Positions 31,430 through 41,435 of a stretch of DNA of 64,000 nucleotides are shown in pieces. Source of the DNA: Amoebophrya sp. A120 (taxonomy: Eukaryota; Sar; Dinophyceae; Syndiniales; Amoebophryaceae); assembly GCA_905178155.1 (NCBI GenBank), contig CAJINV010000009.1, positions 3,466,768 to 3,530,767 of the forward strand. Direction: 5' to 3'. Every line of letters begins with the position of its first letter. The stretch's first letter is position 1. The translations under genes and the position numbers were made by a program. Below the pieces are notes generated by a model. It did not search any database, was not told the DNA's origin, and saw nothing but the letters and a program-made list of their open reading frames with translations.

Positions 31430-32230
31430 GATGGTACGTGAGAGTCGCTGTGAAAGTGGTTCGTCGGCGACAGCGATTGCGTGTCAGCTCGAAGCACAAG
31501 AAAGCCGTCCGGACGTGGCGCGCTGTTGTGGTGGCTGGGGCTGGGTGGGGCCTGCGTGTTCGCATCCTTCAGGGAAGTGCTGGCGTGCCGGACCCCCGCC
31601 CACCGGCGCGGCTCATTGCGGGGCCGACAGGCTGGCGAGCCCCGTGGCCTGTGCAGTCCCTGCGCAGATTAAGTATACATAGGCGCGGCCCGGGCTTGGC
31701 CGTATTGTCCATCTCCAACGGCGCAAGACGAAACGAATGCGTGGGCCAGCGTCGGGCGCTGCCAGCCGCGCGATTGTTGTGATCACGCCCCACCTCCGCG
31801 GGCCCGCGCCACCTCGTCCAACTTGTGCGCCGCCCTGGGCCCGCCTTCCCCCGGGCGTCAGCGCTCGGCCCCGGGCCCCGTTTTTTTTTGCGCGGCGCGT
31901 TGATACGCCCCCGACAATGAATCCCCCGCGCCGCCCGGCCCTGCGCGGCCGGCGTGGCCTTTGATTGGGCCTGGCGGACGCCTTGCCCCCCCGCGCCCCC
32001 TTTCATTCCCTGGCGTTTGTTCGGGCCCCCGCGGCCTGCCGCTGGCAGGGATCGATGGCTTGTCCGCGGCGGCCGTTCGGTGTTTCGCCGTGTTCTCGCG
32101 CAGGTAGATTGCTTCATTTCTAGTGCGCGCGCCTGCTGAACCGCTGGGCGCCGCGCTAGTTCGGCCTGGCTGGACGTTATATCAATTGTTGTGTCGCGGG
32201 CCATCGACGTAGGTAAGCATGGAAGCTATG
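31430..32230. other. GC-rich island 3
   Basis: About 800 bp of GC-rich sequence just outside the inverted-repeat element. Frames on both strands are Arg/Pro/Gly-rich without domains. No terminal repeats found. Confidence 0.45.
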
Positions 32231-32609
32231 ATATTGCTCCGCAATGTACACGTGCCCGTGCGGAAATTGTGGTGGCGCTAGTGCCATGCCCGTCCCGTAG
32301 TGGAGGGCGAGCATGACGGTCCGTATGTGTTGCGCAAGTAGGAGAGACAGGAGTGGAGCAGAGTTGGAAAATGCCGTGTGCTCTTGCGAGCAGATCGAGC
32401 TCGAGTGTGAGAGCAAGCCGATATTGGTTTCAATTTGATGTTTCTGGCTCATTTCCGGAGAGAAGACGCTTCTTCCAGAGAGACTCAACACGAGATGAAG
32501 CTTGGTAATGCAGATAATGCTCGCGCTTCGTCGTGATCGTGAAGACCTCGAGATGTGTCTGCTCTGGTTAAATTCTTGATGAAGAAACTCATACCGAGTA
32601 GAAAGAGCG

Positions 32610-33330
32610 GAGCAGGTGCCGGCGTTGTGTTGTCATAAAGGCCGGCGCCGTTCCGCTTCCGGTCCGGCCGCCCGGCGGGCAACTGGCGCCCAAGCGTCCT
32701 CCTTTGGCCCGCCGGAAGTAGCGACGAAGGAAAACGCGACGCCGGCACAGTTTCCGCGTTGTGGGGATCGCCCAGCGCAGCTGCGCACTGCTGCGAAGAT
32801 TCGGAGCGCGGCGCCACGCGGGAAATCATGCCGCGAAATGATAGACCACCAAGGCCGGCCCCGAGCATCTTCCAGGTCGGCCCCGGGGATCTTCCAGCGC
32901 CCCGGCCATTTGCCCCGCCCGCGTGGCGTAATGGTCCGCCTGTCAGAGTGCTCCGCGCGCGCTGAGGGGGGGGGGCGCGCCCGTGATTTGTGCGTTTGCG
33001 CCCCTGTGCATGGCCCGGGCGGCCGAGACACGCGGGCCGGCCTTTCGGGCGGCCGGTCGGCCCCTGGCGCGCCATACTCTTCGAAACGCCCCGACGCTTT
33101 TACTCAGGAGCCTGGCCGCCCCCCCCTTGTGGCCGTTGGTTCGCACACATTGCCGGCCTGGGGGGGCTCTTGTATGTGCTTTTGTGGGGTAGGGTGCCGG
33201 GCGCCGTGTCCTACGCACGCTCGCACGCTGCCAAGGCTCTACTCTGTGTGTAGGCCCGCGGCAGACGCGGATGGCGGCCGCGCGATGACGTATGCTTGCG
33301 CAAGAGCGCCGCCACATGGTGCAGGTAGTG
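32610..33330. other. GC-rich island 4
   Basis: About 720 bp, GC-rich, with runs such as GGGGGGGGGCGCG near 32967. Long frames in several phases at once (for example 32616-33344) indicate composition, not coding. No domain seen. Confidence 0.45.
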
Positions 33331-33881
33331 TCATTGAGTCTTGAGTGCCATGTGGGACGGCAGCCCGGAGACATGGCCGTGTCTCCACGAAGTTTCCGTG
33401 TGTATCAGCATGCAGAGGTGAGCTCTTGCACTACTAATTAGAAGTGGAATAGAGGCGGCAAAGCGAGGACAGCAGCTAGCTTTCGGAAACAATATAAACA
33501 ATAAAAGGACGTCGAGGAAAACTACTACAGTAGCGCGAGAGTGAGACATGTGGAAGGCTACTCGTTGACCACTTGAGTGGTTCGCGCAGACGAGACCAAC
33601 AGGCTTGATCATCATTATGAGAGCACTCGCCATTTTCGTCGTTGTCGTTGTTTCATTCCTTCGTGGCACAGGTCAGAACATCAGTCATGTTGGTTGATCA
33701 TGCTCAAATAGCGATCACATCGCTCGGATACTCTTGGCGCAACTGACCGCCTTTTCGTGGGTGCTTCAATTTGTGAGGTAAATCTAAAGCACGACTAGCG
33801 GAACAAACGCACTATATCTTCCATAAAAAAGCAAGACGTTTTTCGCAGCGCCCCTGCGATCGAAGAAAGCGTCAAACTAAA
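33331..33881. other. Intergenic, no gene seen
   Basis: 550-bp spacer returning to normal composition ahead of the ATG at 33882. Nothing recognisable. Confidence 0.35.
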
Positions 33882-35341
33882 ATGTACACGACCGCACTCA
33901 ATCTCCAAGCAGCAAGAAGCTCAAGTTCATCTTTCGACCCTTCCCCAGCGGTTCTTCTTCCGACGAGCGAACTTCTGAACATTTCCTCCACTAAAAACAA
34001 CGACTACTTCTGCGAATTCTGTCTGTTCCACCTGGTGATCTTGTCGATTCTCGCCCGTGTGTACCTCACGAAGGAGTTCTCGACGAAGGGACTTTCGTTT
34101 TTGACCAGGATGCTCTTGTAAAGTAAGACTCGATAGTACACTCTAATACGACCCCCTCCTCGACAGTGTGTACAACAACTCATTTGATTTCTCATCCGCA
34201 CTTGCAAGCAGCTTCACTGAAGACGCGGGTTTTCTGGCATTGGCATTGCTGGTCGACCAGGGGCAGCGCAACAAATCTACTTCGTCCAGCAACAGCTGCA
34301 AGAAGATGCAGCGCAAAGTGTACACCTCCGCGAAAACCACCAGTGCTGCGCACAGCACGAATTCCCCGAAAAGAACCGTGCCAACGGCCGGAGGGAAAAA
34401 GGTGGAGCAGAATTTGGCCGCGGAAGCAGAGGCAAAGGTACTACTGTAACTGTTGTTTGTGTTGCAGATTATGCAAGAAAATGAAAAGGAATAAGTCAAT
34501 AAACTGTACTAGTCTGTCCTCGTTGAAAATATGTCGATTATTGCAAGAACCGCAATGCAAAGCCAAAGTTCACTTCTCTCAAAAAATATCAAAACAGAAA
34601 CTCGCCCTTCTGAAGCAAGAGCATGAGAAGTTGTTGGGAAATATCACAGGAAAAAGTGTAAACGTATAACGGAATTTGTGATGCAGCAATGCATCACTAA
34701 ACGTGCTAAAATTTGTCATGCATAACATGCATACTGGACTACATTTGTGATGCATGAGTGCAATCTGTGAAAACCGTTCACGTCAACACTTTTGCTTGTG
34801 ATAGGAAAACGAGAACAGCTGGCGTACCAGATCGAAAGCGCACAACAGAGGAGCAAGGAGATGCAGTATTGGATTGTTTTTCGTACATGATGTATTGTGT
34901 GTGTGGTTTGTGCATGACAAAATACCCTTACAACGCACCTTCCGCATGACAAAGTGCCACCACGTCGAAAATATTTAAAAACAGCGAAGAAAAGGCCTTT
35001 CTCGAGGGGGAGCTGAACCGGGTGCAGCAGCAGGGGGAGCAGCAAGAGAAGCAAGTGGAGGAGGAGTTATCCTGTGCAAAAGTATCGTACTCGTAGGAAT
35101 TGCAGTCATGCATTACAAATCTCGTTCTTAAGGCAAATCAGCATGACAAATTCCATTTGTCATGCTGAGCGAATTTGTATTGCATTTACTATTAGTACGA
35201 TGCTTTTGCAATTCATAGGAATTAAAGACTTGCAAAGCGGAACTCGAGACCTCGATCCATAAACTGCACTACTCGGCGACCGAAAACGAGGTGCAACTCG
35301 GGAACTACGTGGGCTCGGTGTTTGAGAAAACGAAGTCGTAG
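33882..35341 (+). CDS. Coiled-coil protein, at least 6 exons, one junction unresolved
   Basis: Supported exons: 33882-34117, 34167 to about 34435, about 34550-34641, 34809-34865, 34955-35067 and 35223-35341 (TAG). Introns 34118-34166 (49 bp) and 34866-34954 are GT-AG; two are introners. The junction between about 34435 and 34550 cannot be solved with GT-AG and an open frame, so it may be non-canonical. The N-terminus has a hydrophobic stretch (FCLFHLVILSILARVYL). The C-terminal 130 residues are a charged coiled coil (KQKLALLKQEHEKLLGKREQ; EGELNRVQQQGEQQEKQVEEE). The plan, hydrophobic N-terminus and coiled tail, is loosely like membrane-anchored coiled-coil proteins. I do not name a family. 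Confidence 0.55.
34642..34803. mobile_element. Introner, family H (162 bp)
   Basis: Terminal repeat TATCACAGGAAAAAGTGTAA and inverse, once in this window. Duplication ggaaa at 34637-34641 and 34804-34808. Excision restores L-L-G-K-R-E-Q. Confidence 0.9.
35068..35217. mobile_element. Introner, family B (150 bp)
   Basis: Starts TATCCTGTGCAAAAGTATCG. Flanks ggagt (35063-35067) and ggaat (35218-35222) differ by GAG/GAA, both Glu. Excision restores E-E-E-L-K-T-C. Confidence 0.92.
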
Positions 35342-36161
35342 GACTCGGTGGTGCCGCACAAGGAAGAACATACTACCGCTGTGAAGTGCTATGATTGTAT
35401 GAAGAGCTACTTCTCAATTTAACTTGTACAAACGAAACCTCTCTGCTGGTAGTGGTAGAGCAAATTAGATGAAAACTAACCTGACCCACCTATGAATGTA
35501 TTGTGTAAGATGATGGAACTACTGTATGATTATGATACCAAGTACCCCCCAAAAGAAACTTGTAGTAAACGTGGATCTTGTAGATGAAGTTTCTGCACCA
35601 GCAGTGGCGCATTCTGTCGAGAGCCTTTGGTTCTTGTTTCGGTTTTGCAATCATTGACAGGACTTTTGACGAGAACATAACTCTCAGTAAAGAACTTTTC
35701 TGCGACTCAACTTGTAACAAGTCCTGATGACCCCCTACACTGGAAAAAAAAAGCAGCATCGTCTTCACGGAAGCTAGGAGGCAGGTAAAAAGTGTTCAAC
35801 ATCCGGGATTTTCGCGTCTGCAGTTGAACCGGGCGTGTGAGTGTGGAAGAGATATTGAGGGAGGATTTAGTAAGTAAAACGATGACGAGAGCTGCCCCAG
35901 GTTGGACGATCTTCTACTTCTGCCTGGCCCATCTAAAACATCAGGCCACCGTTAATATCGTGATCTATTTGAAGAAGAAAGAGAGCAAGAAAACGAAAAG
36001 ATCAAATCGTTTTTCAAGTCGTGAACAAGCGCGATCCTTGCTTACCAATGTTGAGCTTGTAACAAACATGGCTCTTCTGATTCTCTCCTGACCGTCAAGG
36101 ACTGGACTTCCGACGGCCAGTAATATCTTGTTCACACCTACTCTACAACCGGCCGGCAATC
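35342..36161. other. Intergenic, no gene seen
   Basis: 820-bp spacer before the first HIR gene. Short frames (for example 35837-36091) have no family signal. Confidence 0.35.
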
Positions 36162-37940
36162 ATGGGTAACCACTACGGTTTCTGCAGTTGCATCCAGCAG
36201 GATGAGGTTGGCGCAAAGGAAAAATTCGGGGAATTTATCGGTTTCGCGGAGCCGGGGTTCCACTGCTTCCCCGTGCCATGTGTCTGTGGTTTGAACGACA
36301 TGGTGGCATCAAAACGGGTGCAATTCGACACGGTCAGGTGCGAAACAAAGACGAAGGACCACGTATACGAAGTTGTGCTGTATTTTTAACCTGCATTCTT
36401 TTTTCCGACAATCTAAATCTCTGTTGCGTGATGTGTATGCAACGTAGCAGCATGACTTTCTTATGCATGCCGGTATTTCATCTTCTTCTGCATCACAAAA
36501 AATGAAAATCCTAGGTCTTCGTCGAGGTTTCTATCCAGGTTCAATTTGAGGTGGACTACTCAAATCTCGACACGCTCTATAACGTGTTCTACAAAGTGGA
36601 CTCCTTCACGACCAGGATAGACCGGTATGTCAAGGACATCATCCGGGCGAAGATACCGTTGTTAACTCTCGACGAATTGTTCCTCGACACGGCGTCGATT
36701 AAAGAAGATATGTACGACCGCATGAAGGAAGTTATGGCCGTTTTCGGGTACCGGCTGCTTGACACTTTGCTCGTCGACATCGAGCCGAACAAAATGGTTG
36801 CCGGGGCCATGAACGAGATAGAAAAGGTATCAAAAGGAAAAATCCCCCCACCCCACATTAAAAAGAAGTGTCTGATGCTGGATTTCAGTAGTACACAAAT
36901 CGGACTTGTCATGCAGTAGAGGACTGCAGGCACATGCCAAGCCTGAGCCGGGATGTTTTGGCGTAGGCTCCTTGCATGAAAAACGTCGATGGTGTAGGCC
37001 CAACAGCATCACAAACCGCCTGCATGATACGGCGGATTCTCTGGATTTGCCTGCATGCAAGACAGACAGGATTTGTGGCGACAAATCCGCATCACAGATT
37101 TTCAGAAGGATGCGCTTTGAATATGGGGAGGGGGGATTTTTCCTCATAATAAAAGGAGAAAAGATTAAGACTAGCGGCTTTCAACCGGGCGGAAGCGGAC
37201 AAAATCGCGATTGTCAAGCACGGAGAGGCCACGGCGGAAGAAAAGTATACAATCGTAGTTGTTGTGATGTTTTTTTCAAAAGAGTTTGTGATGCAGAGTC
37301 AGCATTGTCATCTCTAGGTTTGTGTACTTACTTAATTCCTTATACGTGACGCAACATTCCATAAATTGAAATCTATCAGGCGTCTCAATGGTGAGGGGCT
37401 CGCGTATGGCGTTCTCAAACGTTACATTCTCAACTGTTGCATGATTTGTGATGCAAGAATGGCAACAGGGAAAGGCCGGATCTTGTAACTCTTGCATTAC
37501 AAATTCGGCACAGATTCCCATGCTGTTTAGCCCTTCCAAAATTTGTCATGCGAGGTAGCTTCACTGTGTGGACGTTAATGCTCATTCTGCATGACAAATC
37601 ATGTAACAGTTGAGACTGTAACAGTTGAGAACGCCATATCGCGAAGATGCGCAACGCGATCATCGACGGCCTTTCAGAATCGCTCGATATCTTCGAATCT
37701 TCCACCGCCGCTACGGGCGAAGGGGGGAAGGAGGGGAAAATCAATCGGCACGAGGTTCTCGACTTGCTGTTAATAGCGCAGTACTTCGACTACTTAGGGG
37801 AAGTCGGCGGGGGGAAGTTTTCGCTGAAGAGGAAAACCGAATTTAACACGGAAACAAATTTCTTGCAACATAATCCGGGGGCTATGAAAACGGTTCGGGA
37901 AATCATCAAACAAAGTATTGCCAGCCCGGAACTCGGGTGA
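36162..37940 (+). CDS. SPFH/band-7 protein, HIR-type, copy 1
   Basis: Exons 36162-36362, 36515-36827, 37157-37244, 37380-37404 and 37644-37940 give 307 residues. Introns 36363-36514 and 37245-37379 are GT-AG; the others are introners. The protein follows the plant-type hypersensitive-induced-reaction (prohibitin/stomatin superfamily) pattern: MGNHYGFCSCIQQDEVGAKE at the N-terminus, then TKTKDHVFVEVSIQVQFEV, FTTRIDRYVKDIIRAKIP, LDELF, AVFGYRLLDTLLVDIEPN, MNEIEKEKRLRLAAF and EADKIAIVKHGEATAEEK. SPFH proteins form oligomeric scaffolds on membranes. The Gly-Asn start and nearby cysteines suggest N-terminal lipid modification. The region after NGEGLAKMRNAIIDGLSES has an unusual Gly/Lys insertion before LLIAQYFDYLGEV. 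A paralogue lies 0.4 kb downstream. Confidence 0.93.
36828..37151. mobile_element. Introner, family D, GT-AG compatible (324 bp)
   Basis: Starts TATCAAAAGGAAAAATCCCC and ends GATTTTTCCTCATAATA. Duplication aaagg at 36823-36827 and 37152-37156. The repeat allows GTATCAAAAGG...ATAAAAG ends, canonical GT-AG. Excision restores N-E-I-E-K-E-K-R. Confidence 0.93.
37405..37638. mobile_element. Introner, family E (234 bp)
   Basis: Starts TATGGCGTTCTCAAACGTTA. Duplication tcgcg at 37400-37404 and 37639-37643. Excision restores E-G-L-A-K-M-R-N. The exon before it is only 25 nt. Confidence 0.93.
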
Positions 37941-38355
37941 CGGTGAAGCAGTGGAGGATGCTAGTACCGCTTGACAGTACATACAAACAAAGACTACCCA
38001 AAAACACAATGTACTGCTCTCGCCGAATAAACTACACTTCAACTGATCATGAAATGCTGGCTTCGCGCGGTGTGCCATGTGCGGAGCCACACATTGCACC
38101 GCCGGGGCAAGATGGACGCTCGGCTGCGTTGCGCATCCCAAGATAGAACAATATTGAAACGCTTGTCCCCAGTTGTTGAACATAGAAGACACGTCTGAGT
38201 GCTTCCACGAGTGATGTGTTTCTTCCGACACTGACGGGGCCGGCTCGAGCTCGACTAGTTTCAGTTTGTTCATTGTGCACTGCTGGTTTGTTAGTAGATT
38301 GATAAAGAACTGAAGCAGGGGCACCTTCTTGTACTCCCTCTACTAGTAACTCAAG
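37941..38355. other. Spacer between tandem HIR genes
   Basis: 415 bp with no coding signal; holds the 3' end of copy 1 and the promoter/leader of copy 2. No introner. Confidence 0.4.
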
Positions 38356-40315
38356 ATGCTCGGTAACTCGAACCAAGCGGGATGGAACGACTGCGGGTGC
38401 TGCATCTGCATCCCGCAGGATTCTGTTGCCATCATCGAAAATTTTGGTAAGTTTGACCAAGCTATCCTGTGCAAAAGTATCGTACTCGTAGTAATTGCTG
38501 CTATGCATGACAAATCTCTCTCTTAAGGGAAAACAGCATTACAAGTTTCATTTGTAACGCTGAGCGAGTTTGTAATGCAATTTATACTAGTACGATGGGA
38601 TGCTTTTGCATTCGATACAAGCCGCCCCCGCCGGGTTCTTCTGCCTCAAATGCCCCGCTATGCATTGCAAATATGTTGTCTGGGTCCGGAAACACGTATA
38701 AAACTTCTGATCTGCATTTGAGACCAGAACAAAATCTGTCATGCATGGACCGCAAAAGGTGCTCATTTCTTGTGACCAAAAGAGGGAGCTTGTCATGCGG
38801 ATTGCGCATCGCCTAACCTGCTCAAAACCTGTGTTGCTAGGACTTGCATGCCAGATCTTCTGTGTCATGCACAAGCAACATTACATTCTTCCAGACCCAG
38901 ACATGTTTTTTGCATTTGATACCCGGGATCTGGGTGATGCGCGACTTGGTGACGCTCCGGGTCCAGCAAAAGACGGTGGAGGTGGAGACAAAGACGAAGG
39001 ATAACGTGTTTGTGCAGATTATGGTGGCGGTGCAGTTTGAGGTGATTCCTAGTCGGGTGGAAGACGCGTACTACAAATTGGCGAACCCGAGTGTGCAGAT
39101 CCACGCTTACGTTTACGATGCGGTAAGGACAAGAACTACTTTGGTTTTATTAATTTCGATTTTTCTTGAATATGAATATCTATGTCATCTGTAGTTTTGC
39201 ATGTGACCTCGGATTTCTCATGCGAAAATGGAAACCGAAACCAAATCCAAACTCACTCAGGTCCGCTCCACCATCCCAAACCTCACCCTGGATGAGGTTT
39301 TTGAGGGCAAGAACGAAGTGTCTGTCGAAGTGGAGAAGCAATTGACGGAGCACATGACAAATTTCGGCTACCAAATCCACGGAGCACTGATTGTCGACGT
39401 ACAGATTATTGCATTTGTGCAGTTCCTTTCGAAACGGAAACGTCAACGTGTGTTGTTGCGGATTTCCTGCAGGAGAAAACTTTTTGTACTACAGAAACAA
39501 ACCATAACCAGGTATCACCCGCCGCGGCTGTGAAAAACTCAATGAACGAAATCAACGCGAACAAACGAATATCACATGTAAATATGTCTGCTGGGTCTGG
39601 AAAGTTGTGATGCTAATAGCCGAATGATACGCAGGAGCATGTATTAGGTGGCCGCGCATGACAAGTTTCTGAGCGGCTGTGTCTAGCGCGCATGACAAAT
39701 GGCCTTTTTGCATGACAAACAATTGGCACTGTAGCGCACCAAGCATGACAGACTTTTCTGTCTTGTCGCTCAAGCGCGACAGACTTGCATTCTTCCAGAC
39801 CCGCCTGCCAGACATATTTGCATTTGATAACGAAAACGCATTGCCGCGGCGGAAGTTGCGGAGGCACAAAAAATCTTCGCTATCAAGCGAGCAGAGGCGG
39901 AGGCAGAGTCGAAATACCTGCAGGGTAAAGATTTCTTGAAGATGCGCTTTGCACTCTTCCTCTTGCAGCATGACAGAATGCTTCCTCGTTAGGGACGATC
40001 GTAACCGTAGGTACGCATGAGTACTTGTAATTAATTTTTTCCGCCAACTAAAACAAAAGCAACCCACGACCAGGTGAGGGCATCGCCCGGCAGAGGAGGG
40101 CAATCGTGGAAGGGCTGCGGGATTCTGTCAACGAATTTTCGGAAAAGATCGAGGGCATGAAGGCCAAAGATGTGCTGGAGTTGGTGTTGATTACGCAGTA
40201 CTTTGACACCTTGAAGGATATCGGAGAAAAGACGGGGACAAGTACGGTTTTTGTGCCGCACAATCCTGGAGCACTGGGGGCGTACTCGCAGCAGATTCGG
40301 GGGACGTTTAAGTAG
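38356..40315 (+). CDS. SPFH/band-7 protein, HIR-type, copy 2
   Basis: Exons 38356-38462, 38623-38658, 38927-39122, 39261-39398, 39512-39569, 39835-39924 and 40074-40315 give 288 residues, the usual HIR length. Introns 39123-39260, 39399-39511 and 39925-40073 are GT-AG; three are introners. Motifs in order: CGCCICIPQDSVAIIENFGK, GFFCLKCPG, VEVETKTKDNVFVQIMVAVQ, VEDAYYKLANPSVQIHAYVY, VRSTIPNLTLDEVFEGKNE, FGYQIHGALIVDV, MNEINANKRKRIAAAEVAEA, KYLQGEGIARQRRAIVEGLR and LVLITQYFDTLKDIGE, all typical of HIR proteins. Likely a membrane-microdomain scaffold, palmitoylated at the N-terminal Cys cluster by analogy. Compared with copy 1, intron positions and introner families differ, so these were gained after duplication. 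Confidence 0.95.
38463..38617. mobile_element. Introner, family B (155 bp)
   Basis: Starts TATCCTGTGCAAAAGTATCG and ends TGCTTTTGCATTCGATA. Duplication caagc at 38458-38462 and 38618-38622. Excision restores F-D-Q-A-A-P-A. Confidence 0.93.
38659..38921. mobile_element. Introner, family A (263 bp)
   Basis: Starts TATGCATTGCAAATATG. Flanks cccgc (38654-38658) and cccgg (38922-38926) differ at one base, giving Pro-Ala or Pro-Gly according to the copy kept. Gly fits HIR relatives poorly or well depending on alignment, so the kept copy is open. Confidence 0.9.
39570..39829. mobile_element. Introner, family A (260 bp)
   Basis: Starts TATCACATGTAAATATGTCT. Duplication acgaa at 39565-39569 and 39830-39834. 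Excision restores N-K-R-K-R-I-A. It lies about three codons from the equivalent site of the family D introner in HIR copy 1. Confidence 0.93.
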
Positions 40316-41435
40316 GCGGTGATAGGATTAGGAAAGATGAGCGTGTTGCTTATTTCACTGCGCCAGGGTTTTTTCAAACCAGATACCGCTTTGACTCTAT
40401 TCTATGTTTTGCAATTATAGACAAGTCGTTCTGTTGGTGGTAACCTTACGTTGGTAGGACCACGGAAATTTATTTCTACTGGAACAACATATTCGCCGAA
40501 AACAGAAACTGCAGTCACATGATGTTGCGAACCCTGCGTGGCGGCACTACAATCGATGTATTCGCATGGAGCATGATCATGGTGGGTCGTTGTAAATCTA
40601 TGACTACGTCGTAGCCAGTTCGTATCGTAATCGTTCGCCAGACAACGTGCAGTGTCAACACAGATCCGTCGTTCATGAATCGTTTTGGCAAAGATCATCC
40701 GTGGAAAATTGCGCCTTCTAGTGGTACCTGTACCGTTCGACTTCGAGTTCGTGCCGTCCTCGTCTGCGTGGACCTTCTCTCGTGAAGCTCGTCTGGTTGA
40801 GATCGTGATCGTATAGTGTGCCTGCATGGAAAGTTCCTCTTATTGCAGATCATCTTTCTATCGTGACAAAGTCGTTTTTCGCACCAGACAGACGCAGTTC
40901 TATTCGCTTCCCTGTCTCCCCGAATCCCTTCCTAGATGCTCCTGGAGAAGTAGTACTTCTGTGCCAAGGATATCATACTTATTTGTTTCAAATCTCCCAC
41001 ACCCTCGTGAAAATGCGTTTCGCGTCACTAGCCGCACGGCATTTATTCACTACCCTGTACTCCCACATCGTCGCCTCAAGTTACTACATAGTACGCCTAA
41101 ACATGCAAAATTCCACTCCAAAATTACCTGTCCTAACGCGTAGGCCCTGTTTTTTCATTGCGATTCGTAAAGTGTGCGAACAATTTCTGAACAGTACAAC
41201 GTTATCGTGGTTGTTGAACTCATTACAGCTTGTGCTGTTGCTATAAACTTCTGAAAAAAAACTTCCTTACGATGCGTTCTTCGCAAGTCGCCTTGTGCTT
41301 GCGCAGTCGACCACAGCGGTCGACCACCACCCGAGGAGCACACTGAGGCTGAGATAAGAGAGCACACAGCAGCTGCTGCTGCTGCATAACGGTTCGTAAA
41401 CAAGCAGAAAGACTTTCTGCTCGTCGTCAAAAGTT
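40316..41435. other. Intergenic, no gene seen
   Basis: 1.1-kb spacer. A frame at 40818-41246 opens without an ATG and shows no family signal. CTGCTGCTGCTG-like repeat near 41372 only. Confidence 0.4.

Noticed and set aside
30144-33374. Long frames in the other GC-rich islands
   Set aside because: Same reason: several phases open at once, no recognisable domain, biased composition.
40818-41246. 142-codon frame on the + strand
   Set aside because: No ATG near its start, no family signal and AT-rich chance-like composition.
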